Under the pieces are notes generated by a model that was not told where the DNA came from, searched no databases, and worked only from the letters and a program-made list of their open reading frames with translations. The translations under genes and the position numbers were made by a program. A DNA stretch of 64,000 nucleotides from positions 2,516,501 through 2,580,500 of the forward strand of contig NC_135165.1 of assembly GCF_050948215.1 (NCBI RefSeq). Reading direction: 5' to 3'. Positions within the stretch are counted from its first letter, which is position 1; each line of letters starts with the position of its first letter. This document shows positions 1 through 12,159 of this stretch, piece by piece. Origin of the DNA: Halictus rubicundus (lineage: Eukaryota; Arthropoda; Insecta; Hymenoptera; Halictidae).

Positions 1-590
1 CATTGGAAATATTACGATGTGAATGATAGAAATTTGAGGAACGATCATGTGTTTTTGCAAAGTTCCGTGAAATGAGCGGTGTGAGGAGCGGAGGAATGCA
101 TATCCGGTTGATCGGATAACGAAGATCGTTCTCCGTGTTTCTGTTGGTCCCTCGTATGTAAAACGGGATCGGGGTATAAAATCAGATCGGTCGAACAAAT
201 GAATTCATTTATGCAAGTGCGCCGATGCATCTTAAGGGAGCACGATTACCAGCACGAGGCTGGTGACGTACACCACGTGAACGCGCGTACATTTATCAGA
301 GACACTGCGGCGACCACGGCGATCATGCTCCTCCCCGAGCCACGGCAATAAAGGCAAAAGATCGAGAAGAAGCCACGTAAGAAGCGGCATCGCGTGCCAA
401 GTCCCGCTGAGAACAGGCAGATAGGTCCGCTCGCATTAGCATAACTAGGCAACCGACTTCTCTACGGACAAAAACCACACCGAAGAACCAGACACCACCC
501 ATTTGATTCGTTCGATCGGGATTCTTAATCGGCACGGCTCTTATTACGAGCCGTTATATATTCTCCTGTACACAATCTTGTATTTTATTC

Positions 591-1782
591 CATTACGCAT
601 TTCTAACCACAATCGAATAACAATTTCGTCGATAGGGACGTCTATCTGGATTCGGTATAATTTTTTAACGCTAATTTAACGAGCTACGTTCGCCACCGAA
701 GGATTGGAAGCTCCAATCGAGGCAGAGTAAGATTTCTGGATTCTATAATATTTTTTAATGCAAATGTAACCAACATCTATACTACACTGGGAGTCCTATT
801 GCTCAGCATTACCTCTGACACAATTGAAGCGAGGAAAGCACACGTTTAAAATTTATGATAATCCGAATACAGTGACTTTCTCGATATATCCATTACGCAT
901 TTCTAACCACAGTCGAATAACAATTTCGTCGATAGGGACGTCTATCTGGATTCGGTAAAATTTTTTAACGCAAATTTAACGAGCTACGTTCGGCACCGAA
1001 GGATTGGAAGCTCCAATCGAGGCAGAGTAAGATTTCTGGATTCTATAATATTTTTTAGTGCAAATGTAACCAACATCTATACTACACTGGGAGTCCTATT
1101 GCTCAGCATTACCTCTGACACAATTGAAGCGAGGAAAGCACACGTTTAAAATTTATGATAATCCGAATACAGTGACTTTCTCGATATATCCATTACGCAT
1201 TTCTAACCACAGTCGAATAACAATTTCGTCGATAGGGACGTCTATCTGGATTCGGTATAATTTTTTAACGCTAATTTAACGAGCTACGTTCGCCACCGAA
1301 GGAGTGGAAGCTCCAATCGAGGCAGAGTAAGATTTCTGGATTCTATAATATTTTTTAATGCAAATGTAACCAACATCTATACTACACTGGGAGTCCTATT
1401 GCTCAGCATTACCTCTGACACAATTGAAGCGAGGAAAGCACACGTTTAAAATTTATGATAATCCGAATACAGTGACTTTCTCGATATATCCATTACGCAT
1501 TTCTAACCACAGTCGAATAACAATTTCGTCGACGTCTATCTGGATTCGGTATAATTTTTTAACGCTAATTTAACGAGCTACGTTCGCCACCGAAGGATTG
1601 GAAGCTCCAATCGAGGCAGAGTAAGATTTCTGGATTTTATAATATTTTTTAATGCAAATGTAACCAACATCTATACTACACTGGGAGTCCTATTGCCCAG
1701 CAATACGTCTGACAAAATTAAAGCGAGGAAAGCACACGTTTAAAATTTATGACAATCCGAATACAGTGTCTTCTCGATATAT
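591..1782. repeat. Tandem array, 300-bp unit, four copies
   Basis: The unit begins CATTACGCATTTCTAACCAC at 591, 891, 1191 and 1491. The first three copies are exactly 300 bp apart. The fourth is shorter because it lacks the bases ATAGGGACG after the first 40 bases, and it breaks off at about 1782. The first three copies differ at only a few positions, for example ACAATCG versus ACAGTCG at 612, so the array is young or has been homogenised. Each unit also has an internal, more diverged duplication offset by about 90 bp: the blocks starting CTGGATTC at 646 and 736 resemble each other. No coding potential is visible. Confidence 0.95.
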
Positions 1783-1821
1783 GTCAGCAAAACGGGTCTT
1801 GCCAGTGTCGCGTATCGTGCA

Positions 1822-1960
1822 GGAGACATTCCCGAGCCGTGTTATGTTTACCGAGGGCTCTCGAGCTTTGTAACCTCCCACGCCCTATACCCCGCGGTAG
1901 TGGGGACAATTCCGCGACGTTTATCCTCCAGGCCTTGGCGACGTATATAGAGAAATCATT
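1822..1960 (+). repeat. Diverged dispersed repeat, copy 1
   Basis: This block shares a series of short matches, in the same order and spacing, with 44884-45030. They include AGGAGACA, CGAGCTT, CCCGCGGTAGTGGGGA, a CGCGACG/GGCGACG block, ATCCAGG/CTCCAGG and GGCGACGTATA followed by GAGAA. Similarity is about 70 percent by eye, with small indels. I cannot assign it to a known repeat class. It has no terminal inverted repeats, no poly-A and no open frame that both copies keep. Confidence 0.7.
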
Positions 1961-2138
1961 GTAGTTCTGAACAACCGGGTAAAATGTAGACCCGCGAAGA
2001 GATACATGGTATGCAAGTAAGAAATACCGGCATTGGCAGTGTCTGACAGTATTGGGGCTCGCGGGAAACCGTCGGGTCGAGCGAGTATCTTCCGGTAAAG
2101 CCGCGACGGTTTCTCGAGGTAATTTGTGAGTTAGTTTC

Positions 2139-2163
2139 GGGGGGGGGGGGAGGGTGGGGGGGC
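2139..2163. repeat. Poly-G tract
   Basis: A G-rich run beginning GGGGGGGGGG at 2141 and interrupted by AGGGTG. It could form quadruplex structures and is a likely sequencing or assembly weak point. No gene relates to it. Confidence 0.8.
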
Positions 2164-2723
2164 GAAGTATCGTAATCCACGGTAACGTTATGCGGCGTGA
2201 GTCTGGCCTATAGTAGCCACCACGCCTGGGAGTCTTATGTCGGGATTACTTGGCTTACCGGATACGCGAGGCCGGAAGCCACGGGGGTGTCTGTCCAAAA
2301 TACACCCCGGGATTACCTGGTGTGCTCCCTGTGGAAGCCGGGCCGAACGGTTTCGAAAACTTGCCGCAACGCTACCGGGCTCTCTCCGTGTACACATCGA
2401 ACATAGTTCGCCTGCCGATAACGGATAGTAATAATGCGGTAATGCATACGGAAGATGATCACGCGATAGAATTGCCTGCTCTAGCCAATAAACCGCCGCT
2501 ACCGTACCCCGGCACAACGAATCGGCATTGATCAAAATAATCTGCCCGCAGCTCTTCTCTGCTGTCTTCTCAATTTTTTCAAAGAGATTTCACAGTGTAT
2601 TTGACATTTACGCACCGTGAACAACTTTCAAAATTTTTCCATGAAACCAAATATTTTATAGCTATTCGTTTGGCGAACCGAATGAATTTTTGTTCGAAAA
2701 ATTGGAAACAGGAGCGAAACAGA

Positions 2724-2870
2724 AACTGCTTTTCTAATAGAACTTCTTTTCTAATAGAACTGCTTTTCTAATAGAACTACTCTTATAATAGAACTGCTTT
2801 TCTAATAAAACTACTGTTATAATAGAACTACTTTTATAACAGAACTGCTTTTCTAATAGAACTGCTTTTC
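2724..2870. repeat. 18-bp minisatellite
   Basis: About eight imperfect copies of an 18-base unit, AACTGCTTTTCTAATAGA. Variants have TTC, TAC, ATAATAG or ATAACAG at internal positions. The array ends ten bases before a TTAA element. AT-rich, no coding content. Confidence 0.93.
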
Positions 2871-2878
2871 AATCATTT

Positions 2879-3127
2879 TTAACCCTTTGCACTCGAGTGG
2901 TGACTCTGACGCACCACCAGAAATTGTTGTGGCATTATTTCAAAGAAATTACAAAAAATATTACAAAATATTTGTTACATTACAAAATTTCCATTTAATA
3001 GATTACTAAACATTTAATTATTATATGTGGTAATCGGATTAGTTTCGTACGACTAAAATGAAAATATTCCAAGACGGAAGAAAAATTTAGTTTTAGATTG
3101 AAAATTGCGCCGAGTGCAAAGGGTTAA
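2879..3127 (+). mobile_element. TTAA element, family A (piggyBac-like MITE), copy 1
   Basis: A 249-bp element bounded by TTAA on both sides. Its ends are CCCTTTGCACTCG and, at the right, CCGAGTGCAAAGGG. TTAA duplications with CCC/GGG ends are the hallmark of piggyBac-superfamily transposons. The element is too short to encode a transposase, hence a non-autonomous MITE. Just inside the left end is a hairpin-capable repeat, AGTGGTG with CACCACC, nine bases apart. The interior is AT-rich. This is the least disturbed copy in the window and serves as the reference for the others. Confidence 0.92.
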
Positions 3128-4110
3128 TTCTTTTTTAATTCCTTGAAATCTGCTTCAAATCTTCCAGTCGTATTTTTACGACAAATGCGTCGAACCGGCA
3201 CTATACTAGGGACAATAATTGCCGAATCGAATGGTCTCGAGCAGAGTTGCAGAATTTCGCCGGTGGTTTCTGGGAAGCGTGCGGTGCGGGTTTCCGGTAG
3301 CCAAAGCTCGCGAAAATAATTAACGCACTACACGTACAAGAATTTGCCTTCGTACGCGGCGCGGCGGCATAGCGTTCGTTGCATAGCGATCGTCCTCGGT
3401 GCGGTCGGTACTCGATCTCTCGTACAAAGTATACGCGGTGCGCCCATGCAAAAACAATCGGAGATTGTGCATACGTCCCCGGGGGATGCGATCGGGCCGC
3501 CAGGCTCGTCGTCCACCTTAAATGCTCCTTAATATGTAAGTTTTTCTGGGACAGTCCCTTTCAGCGGCGCCCAACTTGTCAGAATTTGGACTCGTTTCCG
3601 TATTCGTCGTATTCCATGCACATACGTCGCAGATGCCTGCGCGCGCAACGTTCTTAACTTAATGGGGCCTTCTTACCGGATTACTGAAAAACTCGCTGGC
3701 TAAATTGAATAAAGAGTAGCACCGTTTGTCTTTATATTAACCGGAAAAAACCGCTCGGTTCGGCGAACCGCGACGACTGCTTTGCTACTAGCGCTCGAGG
3801 ACTATAACTGGCAAGCATGACTAGCTTCTACTCCCTTCTGAAGAAACTGACAAGTCGTTGCGCGATTTGTTTTACTAAATCTTTGCGATGTCAACACTTG
3901 TGAAATACAGAATCTCTCTAATGTTAAAGTCAAATTCACAGATTCGTTCGAAATGTGCAGTAAAGTTGTCAAACGTTTCTGTTCGTACATTAAAATTCAC
4001 GATTGATTGTTGAACAGTCTTCATAAAATTGTTTTTAGTCGAGAGGACATTTTACTCTCATTTTAGTATTTTGTACAAAGTATTTACTTTGTTCGTTGCT
4101 TTTGTTGCAG

Positions 4111-4166
4111 GTGTCAGACAGGTGCAAGACATCTACGTCAGGCTGATCGACTCGGCGACGAAACAA
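4111..4166 (+). CDS. COE/EBF transcription factor (knot/collier), internal exon of 56 nt
   Basis: The exon reads (G)VRQVQDIYVRLIDSATKQ, which corresponds to the EBF DNA-binding-domain segment around the conserved DFYVRLIDS motif (family sequences recalled, not searched). The acceptor is TTTGTTGCAG at 4101-4110 after a T-rich tract. The donor is GTGAGT from 4167. The first two bases complete a Gly codon begun in the preceding exon, giving the expected Asn-Gly-Val junction, and the exon ends on a codon boundary. The frame is open with 18 full codons. COE proteins bind DNA as dimers in the nucleus. In insects, knot/collier acts in head patterning, wing vein formation, muscle and neuron identity and blood-cell progenitors. 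Neighbouring exons are at 12086 and 13016. I am confident of the family. Orthology to kn follows because insects are generally known to have a single COE gene. Confidence 0.95.
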
Positions 4167-7100
4167 GTGAGTAGCAACATTTGCAATTCTTTGATACAGT
4201 TTACATCGACTTACGAGTTGAAGTGTACTACGGCATAGTGCAGGGGGTGACAGACAATATTTCGTGCCGTATTCGTGCCATGTTAGAGGGGGATATGACG
4301 GTGAAAATCGAGTTTCATTAAATTACTGTAAATATAATTTAGAATCGAAGGCTAAAGTGTACAAGAAGGTGTACAGGGTGGTTATTATGATATTCACCGA
4401 CAAAGAATTCTCCGGGCACAATCAATCCGGGAAACCAGAGGCTGGCTCGTTTCGTTTTGGTTGGCATTTCCGTGGGTAGGAAACTCTCGGCGAGTAGACG
4501 CAGTGACGCGTTCCTACCGCTGTTATCATCTGAGCTACAAGCACTTAATTTTCCGGGGGGTTGATTCCTACCCCTCCGGGATAGCAACCACCGTCGCGCG
4601 TCTGCTCCATCCTGTTATCTGCGCCACGTGGCGAACCCTGCGCACGGTCCGCGAACCACGTGTTGTGACCCTGTACACAGGACCGTAGATCCTCGCGCAG
4701 CGATACCCCGCAAAGACGGATCATAACCTTCGAGCAAACGCAAATACACGAGCCGATCACCGCCGCGATAAGTCCTTTATGTGGCCGAGGGTGAGTTCTT
4801 TCGCCTCGAACTCGTTCCTGATGGCCTCCTTTCGCGCCTACTGCCACCCCCTCCGAAAGAAATACTCGATACAAAACCAAAAACATCGCTGTTTAATTAT
4901 TTGGAAGCTGAGGGACCAATTACTAATTTTTTACTGGTGGTCCATCTGCCAAATCCACTAAATTGGAAAAGGGAAAACCCACCCCTTCAGAAACCATCTG
5001 TATCTGCTGAGCACATAAATATTCTTTACTTCGATTTTTCATTTACTTTTCATTCTGAAATTTGTATTTACTACAGTTTCGAAGATATTCGATAAAATAT
5101 TTCCCGTTGTTTTCGGTACAAGGATGGGGTGAAAGTCCTGTTAAAAAATATTAAATGTCCATAGAAATCCATATGTATATTCACAGGAGTAATGTGCTAA
5201 TTGCGAAAGGATGTATATGCAAATGGGTGTAATTGTCGCAAGCTAATCGAAGGGGTTCGATCGAACGGAATAGAAGACGCAGATTGGTAATTCGTCTGGG
5301 AAAGTTATTCAACGTCACGACAACTCGAAACCGATTAATAAAAGGAATGGATCGCGAATTGAGGAACGGGTCTCTGCCGACGCAAGGCCATCGCGGCTTA
5401 GTAATTTAATCAGCTAAAACTAACATCCGCTCTGTTTCCCCAACCCTCTTCGTCCTCAAACCGCCTCTTTCTTCTCCCTACTGCTCTTCTTACCTCCGTA
5501 ACCGACCAACCCCAAGATGATTTAATCTCCTAAAATGGTGCAGGTACCTATAGGCTCTAAGGTCCTGGGGTCGCGACACGAAACAAAATAATTCAAGAAA
5601 GTAAGTGTATCTCTTGCACGATAGACGCACAGTTCCTACGGTGCAAAATTTATTTCGGTGCTCGCCGCGGAAACAATGACGGGGGAGGAACCTTTCCAAA
5701 ATGAACGTTTCTTGCAAATTCTCTGCGTTCTTCTCTACAAAAGAAATGCATTCCTCTGCACCCTTGCGGACAAATTTAATGTTCTCGAGTTCATAAAATG
5801 TTGGAAAACATATTAGAACTGAATAACAAATTTTTCTTTTATCGTAGCCTTTGGAAAAACAGAACGTTGCGCAGCCTGTAAAATACGAATTATAAAAATG
5901 AAAGTCTACACAATTTAGCGAAGACTATTTTTGTTGGCGAAATAAATTTATCTTTTATTGTAGCTTCTAAAATACGTATGTTAAAAATGAGAGTGTGCAC
6001 GGCGGAGAATGATTGAGAGAACAATTAAAGAGGGAATAGATTGGCGGTGGGACGCTTATTTTTCGAGAGGATTGTCGGTAACACGAGAGCTCGGTCGGAG
6101 AGAAGTGTAAGTGGGTGAATTTGGAGCAGGCAAAAGTATCGGTGAAAGAATGAAACGGAATCTTGAGCAGAGTAAACGGCCGGATAGTTCTCGAGAACGA
6201 TTGTCCACGAGGAAAAGAAAAGCAGAAGTGATAGATGCCGGGATACCCTTTTCGTCTCTATGGAGGAATCGTGCCGGTAAAGGGAGTAGAAAGTTAGATG
6301 GGGAGGTGGGATCGAAAACGAGAAAGCTGCAATTTATACATCAAAGCCTCGATTGAACGCGTCTCCTCCGTTCTGGCAAAGTGAGAGGAAGACATACAAA
6401 CAGAAGAATCGATATATATTTACTCTGTCCGTGTATGGAGTTTCGCGAAACAACTCGTACGAAGTGTTTAGCAAATCCGGGTCGACGTGTTTCAGATTCT
6501 GTTGCTATAGCCGCGCCGCGTTCTGCGAAATTAACAAGCGCCCAAGGGTTCCTTGGATTAAAGCTCGAAAATATAAAAAGCTAGACAACCGGCCTGTTTA
6601 AACGCTCTTCGAGATTAATTACCCTCGCAAACCTGCTGTCATGGTACTCCGAATTGGTGACAAATGGAAAGACAGACTCTGTCGATGGTAAAATTGCTTT
6701 CGGTATTTAGCCAATTTCGTTTCTCAATAAAAATCTGATTCGTCTGTTTTAGTCAAATTCGACTGCCTTGGAAAAAGATATTGCCACTGAAAGAACATTA
6801 GGTATTTTTTAATAAATCGACAATATTTTTCTTCAAAAATTTACGAAACAATAATTTGAACATATTTAACGTTCAAAATTGTGGGGAATGTTGGTTGGAG
6901 GAGGAACGATCGCAAAAATGATGGCGTCGTTCGCGACAAGTTCGCGATCAGGAAGAGAAAAGTGTAGCAGGAGGGCGCAGATAAATTCGAAGATAGTCAT
7001 TCAAATATGCTGTAATGATTTCCGTCCCGAATCGATTCGAAAAGTCCCCTGGGAATCTGTGTATCGTCTCTCGCAACCCCCGATGTCTGACGTACACTGT

Positions 7101-8023
7101 ACAACGTTGCATACAATGTTGCTCTCACCCCTCGAAAGAACGTTCGACCGTCATCGGGGGGGTGGCCGACACACTCCTCTTGCTTTCCTTATCTGCCGGG
7201 GATTAACTTATCTCGGACTTATTATTTCCTTAATCTATGGTTAAATACTCATATTTCAGTATTACGCGCGTATACGCGACGTCCGGGGGACGATATCGAT
7301 TCGACTCGGTGATGTTTCAGGATTAGAGGATCCTCGGAACTTTTATAAACTTTTGCGGGAACGTACACGCGCAAAGATTTCTTTAACTTTGCCGAAACGA
7401 AAGAGGATCGTCCAATATTATCTCTTTGATTTTCTGCTTGCTGTGCGAAGTCAAATTGTATCCATTTCACTTTGTGTTCGATTATTTAAAAATTCTCTTA
7501 ACAGTTTTGTCTCTCAATTAGCCCACGCAATAAGGAGTCTATCGTGTTAGGTTGTGTTTTTCGATCGTACGCGGAGAACGCGGTTTCTGAAAATGTTTCC
7601 GGAGGACCGAAGTGAGTGTGGAGGTTTCTGCCATAGTCGAAGGCACGCAGACAGCCGCAGAGCGTTTTCGAATACGCACGACGCGATCGTTCCGCCGCGG
7701 AACGAGAGTAAAAAAAAATAAAACGAAAGGAAGAAGGGTTCCGACTGATCATCTCCAGCGTCGGATAGAAGTTGAAGCTTAAAAGGGTTACGTACAATTT
7801 CCTGTTGTTCATTCATTTAGAATAACGCCGGTGCGCGGTTCGCTGCTTGCCCCCATCCTGTAAGTGCTTTTTTATCCCCGGAACTAATTACCATTTAGCA
7901 TTTTTAATCCTGCGAAAAAGCGCATTCCGGCCCTTCCCATCTTTCTCCGGGCTTCCTGCGGGCCGGAAGTTCGTTCCCGAACGTTTACAACGTATGTATG
8001 TTGTTAGCGCCATTCGGCGTGCG

Positions 8024-8245
8024 CTCCCTCTCTCTCTCTCTCTCTCTCGCTCTCTTTCCGCGGTAGCTACTCGTATTTTTCTGGAAATTTTAGTGGTAAA
8101 CGCCGCGGCAGTTCTCGACATTCTGTATTTTTTCTCCTACTTTCTCCTCGAGGGCCCTCCCGGGCTCTCTCTCTCTCTCTTCGCCTCCCTGTGCCCTTCT
8201 CTCTCTCTCTCTCCCTCTCTCTCGCCCTTTCTCTCCCTCCCTCTG
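8024..8245. repeat. CT-rich microsatellite pair
   Basis: Two CT-dinucleotide tracts, 8024-8056 and 8164-8245, separated by unique sequence. On the minus strand they are GAGA repeats, the sequence class bound by GAGA factor in flies. Whether that applies here cannot be told. Confidence 0.9.
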
Positions 8246-10625
8246 TTTCCGTCTACGCCGACGCAGGAGCAGATACGGGCACAGACATAGCTATACATAT
8301 ATCTTGGTCAGAAGCGAAGAAATTGAAGAACAGCTTAGGGGTAGGAAGGCTTCGCCACGGGCTTACCGGCCCGGCTCGGTGTAGCAAATTATTGCGGATT
8401 TATAACCGTCCACTTGATTCGGTTTCGAAGAACTCCGCCGAGCTCGCGAATTGAAATTCGCCGGCCGAATATTTGCTTCGGAGGATTGCGGCAATCTTTT
8501 TTCAACGTTGCTCGATCAAGACACCTCCGAAAATATCTTTCGAGCAAACCGACCGGCTTCGAAAATCAAGTAACCTTTCGAACTGGTACACCGAGTATAA
8601 AATCAATACAATTTTGTAATTGGAGATGCCTCGTTTTCCCGTCCAGGTGGAAAACGATAGTCAAAGCTAGAGCAGGTATCTTTTAACTTGTGCAGTTGGT
8701 AAGATTGAACTTATTCGGAGCTTATGCAATTTTTGTCGTTATATCGAGCGAAACATACTCTTCGGGACTGTTGGTAGATTCTTCAGGTCGCCAGGTTGAA
8801 GCTTGCAAAATGGTTTCGTGCAGAGTGTGAGGCGGTTAGTTTTTGGTAGGTGGCAAATTATCGATTTAAGGAGAGAAATATCGCTATAAGTCCTTCGTAG
8901 GTAATTCCCGTGGGAATTGGCCGGTAGTGGGGGCCTAAACGAATCTGCTGGGACCAAAGGGCGCCACAGGAAGGGCCCCTAGGGGTTCGCAACCGGATAT
9001 ATCCTCGGAGACGTCCGCACCGCCGACATTCCCCCGGTCTGGTTATACTAGAACCGATTCAACTGAAGACGTTCAACGACGAACACCCGCGACAATACAG
9101 TTGTCTCGACGAAAACAGAAAAGAGACACGATGCCCACGCGCATAGGCAATTAAGCGTGAGCAGGAATGAAATGTTGGCGAGCCTGCGTCGGTATCGTCG
9201 AAGAGGTTAAGCGTCAACGTTGACAAGTGTACAATCGTTTATGGCTTCAACGAGATCCGAGATAGCGTACAGAGCTGACGTCGGATGAAAGCGAGCTAAC
9301 CGATCGATCTATGTGCACGTTCACGTGTACACGTACATACGTCATCGATAAGCAGGCATCGGTTCCGACCCTAATACCGACGAAGACAAACAAGGAGTTA
9401 GCGTTTCGCGAGAATGAACGACGTGGTAAAAAGTAATTGCTCGAAATTGCTCGTAAGTGCGACAGCTACGCAAAATCAACACGTGTCGCGCACCGGTGGT
9501 AATGGCCACCGAGCAAACACTATCGCATGCCGTATCACGAGCCTTCGTATTGACCGTCCGGTTGTTACGAATATAAAGAAGCGATCATTACAGACAGCTA
9601 TACCAAGATTAAACAAGCAATGCCGGCGAGCTTGAAACCGGTTTATTAGTTTCTTTGAAATCCACGGCAGGAAGTGCGACAAATTGAGGGGAAAATCAAA
9701 TTTTTTCTTCCGTAAATCGATGATAACATCTCCTGAAAACATGCTCGCGAAGCTTCCACGCCGAGTTCCGAGTATTAACCGAGTTATACATTTTTATAAG
9801 AAACGATTGAAAAATCAGAAGTTTCACATTTCTCGGTGTAGGCGAAATTAAAAAATATCGTTTGTCATTTTGTGGACCGATTTGAAACGGGAAAAATATT
9901 GGAAAAATTGGGATATTAGAAGTTTGATTACGTCTCAAGGGAGCTAATATTAGACTAATTAAGGGTTTGAAAAATCTGCTAGAAAAGCGGATAATTCGTA
10001 GTCTGTATTTCGAAAATCGAAGCTGTAAGAAATAACAGGCTCGTTCCGTGGACGCCATCTTCGTCCCCGAATTAGGGTTAATGCGTACAAGGCGGACACT
10101 TATGTTAATTATTCTCGGTACAAATAAGATCGCATGTCGGCTGACTATTAAAAGCAGTAATAGTCGAAGGGCACGTAACATTTTATGCGTCCTTTCCCTT
10201 TCCTTTTACCGAGAACCTACGGTTTTCCTCTTTCCTGTTCAACTCTGCATTCACAAATATTTTAAGGAGTGATTCTACAAACCAATAAGACAGAAATCAT
10301 GAACAATTTCAGTGTGACCTTCTCAAATAAGGATTAAAATCAGTCGAAAATTTTGTGAAATACTTCTATGTCTTCGTCTTTCTTGTGGTACCTCCATGTT
10401 GTCACTATTAACGAAGAAAATGTTACAAATATTAGTTTGTCGATCTGAATAATCTTCTGTGAATATTTACAACAGTTTCCGCTAGCTTATAACGTGCCAA
10501 ATTGAGTACAAAATTGCGATTTAACGGATTTCTCAGTTTTCTACTAATCCAGGCCCGTAACAATTAGAAAAACCGCAAGAAGAAAATTTCTAGACGCACC
10601 ACATAAAACATGCACCCCTTTAAAC

Positions 10626-10626
10626 A

Positions 10627-10661
<35 letters not shown>
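10626..10661. repeat. AC dinucleotide microsatellite
   Basis: About 18 uninterrupted AC units. Likely length-polymorphic. No associated gene. Confidence 0.97.
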
Positions 10662-10663
<2 letters not shown>

Positions 10664-11288
10664 AAACAGCCTTGTGTATTCGACATTTTTCCTCGCCGGA
10701 GGATCCGCTTTCTGATTTACCTAGCGTCACGTATCCGGCGATCCTCGTGGTTCGTTTACGTTGCAATTCGTTTATTTCGTTCGTATAAATATTTGATGCG
10801 ATCCGAGAAGTTGCACGCCTAACTGCCGCCGAGGCGAAATGTGTATTTCATATCGTTACCGTAGCCTCCGTCGACCTCTCTCGCCTACCGAGCACGCATC
10901 GACGCCAACCCGACGAATTCCCTGGGACACTGTATTTCAGGGTATTTACATTTTATCGCTTCTTCGCAAACTCCGGCAATTTCGGTCGTTACGCGCGAAC
11001 AAGAATGAATGGAATTTCGACGTAAATTACGAAACTGATACGATTAACGTGGACCACTGAAACGAGTGCGAGACTGCCCGAACGAGAACCGCATCTCGTT
11101 TCTTTTCGTTATGCAGATCGGCCGCTTCGTAGGCTATTTTTCAAACGGAGGCCATCCCCTGGACGAAGTATTAAACGCGCGAGTTTAGTATCAGCTGCGC
11201 GATGATACAGGACACGATGCGTTTCTTTGGAAAATATCTTCCGCCGAGCCTTGTGTCGATCAAAATTAAATGAGATGCTCAATTTTTG

Positions 11289-11470
11289 TTAACCCTTTGC
11301 GCTCGGCGATATTTTCATTCTGAAACTAAATTTTTCTTCCGTCTTGGAATATTTTCATTTTATTCGTACGAAGCTGATCCGATTTCTATTTAATACAAAT
11401 TTTGTAATAATGCCACAACAATTTCTTTCTAGTGGTGCTTCAGAGTCACCACTCGAGTGCTAAGGGTTAA
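11289..11470 (-). mobile_element. TTAA element, family A, copy 2 (internally deleted)
   Basis: A 182-bp copy in reverse orientation relative to copy 1, bounded by TTAA on both sides. The ends read CCCTTTGCGCTCGG and, at the right, CGAGTGCTAAGGG. The hairpin pair AGTGGTG/CACCACT is retained near its right end. It is about 65 bp shorter than the reference through loss of interior sequence. Confidence 0.9.
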
Positions 11471-12085
11471 TATAGATGGTTTCGTGTATTTTACGAATTT
11501 GTTTAACTGCAACTGACATTATTTATGCCTTTATTTTAGTTAAGACAGAACAAGTCAAAATTTCTTTCCTCCGGTAAAAATTATTTTCAGGTCGAATAAA
11601 AATTGCCACCAATTTTAGTGTAGAAAATAATTTCAATACGGGACAATTTCGTGTATTTTGCAATCGAATGGGCGAGATCGTATCGGAAAGGATGAGCTCG
11701 CGTTCAGGATGTAAATTTCGCGCTCTTTCAAGGATTTCGGACGGCAAGATCAAAGGAAGATTGCCCTCCCGCGCTTTATTATTCCGCGGCTAATCCGCCG
11801 TCTTGTTTCCCCGCACGGCAACAGCACGAGCACAGGGCAACGACGCGTTGTCATTAAATAAAAATCAATCAGAAGGTCGTGGAGGAAGCTTAACGGATTT
11901 ATGTAGGCCGACCATGACTTAGCAGTCGACGGGGGGCTCGGGGCGACCTGCATCTGTAATCTCTATGGTCCTCCAATAGATTCCCCATTAGTCCCTAAAT
12001 CGTCTTCTCTTCTCTGCTCATGTTGAAATTTCATCTTTCTTTTTAATTTTGCAATGGTGTTCTTGTTCCTTTTTTAATGTTTTAG

Positions 12086-12159
12086 GCCATCATGTACGAG
12101 GGACAGGACAAGAATCCGGAAATGTGCAGAGTACTGCTGACACACGAGGTGATGTGCAG
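12086..12159 (+). CDS. COE/EBF transcription factor (knot/collier), internal exon of 74 nt
   Basis: The exon begins AIMYEGQDKNPEMCRVLLTH and continues EVMC plus the first two bases of a Ser codon. From memory it is nearly identical to vertebrate EBF and fly Knot, where the block YEGQDKNPEMCRVLLTHE is among the most conserved parts of the DNA-binding domain. It supplies the His and first Cys of the COE zinc knuckle (H-x3-C). The acceptor is TTTTAG before 12086 and the donor is GTGAGC from 12160. It starts on a codon boundary, matching the end of the exon at 4111-4166, and leaves two bases (AG) that join T of the next exon to make Ser. No stop or frameshift is present. Confidence 0.98.

Larger units (their letters stand above)
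1..4110 (+). other. 3' part of an upstream intron of the COE/kn gene
   Basis: This stretch precedes the first recognised coding exon and ends in a pyrimidine-rich tract and a TTGCAG acceptor at 4105-4110. The preceding COE exon should encode a peptide ending in Asn-Gly, with one base of the Gly codon at its end. I searched for it by eye and did not find it, so it probably lies left of the window. The stretch holds a 300-bp tandem array, a dispersed repeat, an 18-bp minisatellite and one TTAA element, all listed separately. The open frames at 246-535 and 2188-2535 overlap on several frames, have no recognisable domain and are treated as chance. Confidence 0.75.
4167..12085 (+). other. Intron of the COE/kn gene, 7.9 kb
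   Basis: Begins GTGAGT and ends in a T-rich tract and TTTTAG at 12080-12085. It carries CT microsatellites (8024-8056, 8164-8245), an AC microsatellite (10626-10661) and a TTAA element (11289-11470). It also has a diverged duplication of about 116 bp, with CTTTTATCGTAG near 5834 and CTTTTATTGTAG near 5951. Open frames of 60-160 codons at 4545-4886, 7498-7816, 7847-8290 and 9696-10181 overlap one another on both strands and match nothing I know. They look like chance frames. Confidence 0.85.

Noticed and set aside
591..1782. CRISPR-like interpretation of the regular array
   Set aside because: Units are 300 bp contiguous repeats without spacers, and the locus is an animal gene.
5250..5262. GGTTCGATC, a tRNA B-box-like word
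   Set aside because: No A-box or cloverleaf can be drawn upstream. The same holds for the similar words at 19733 and 25688.
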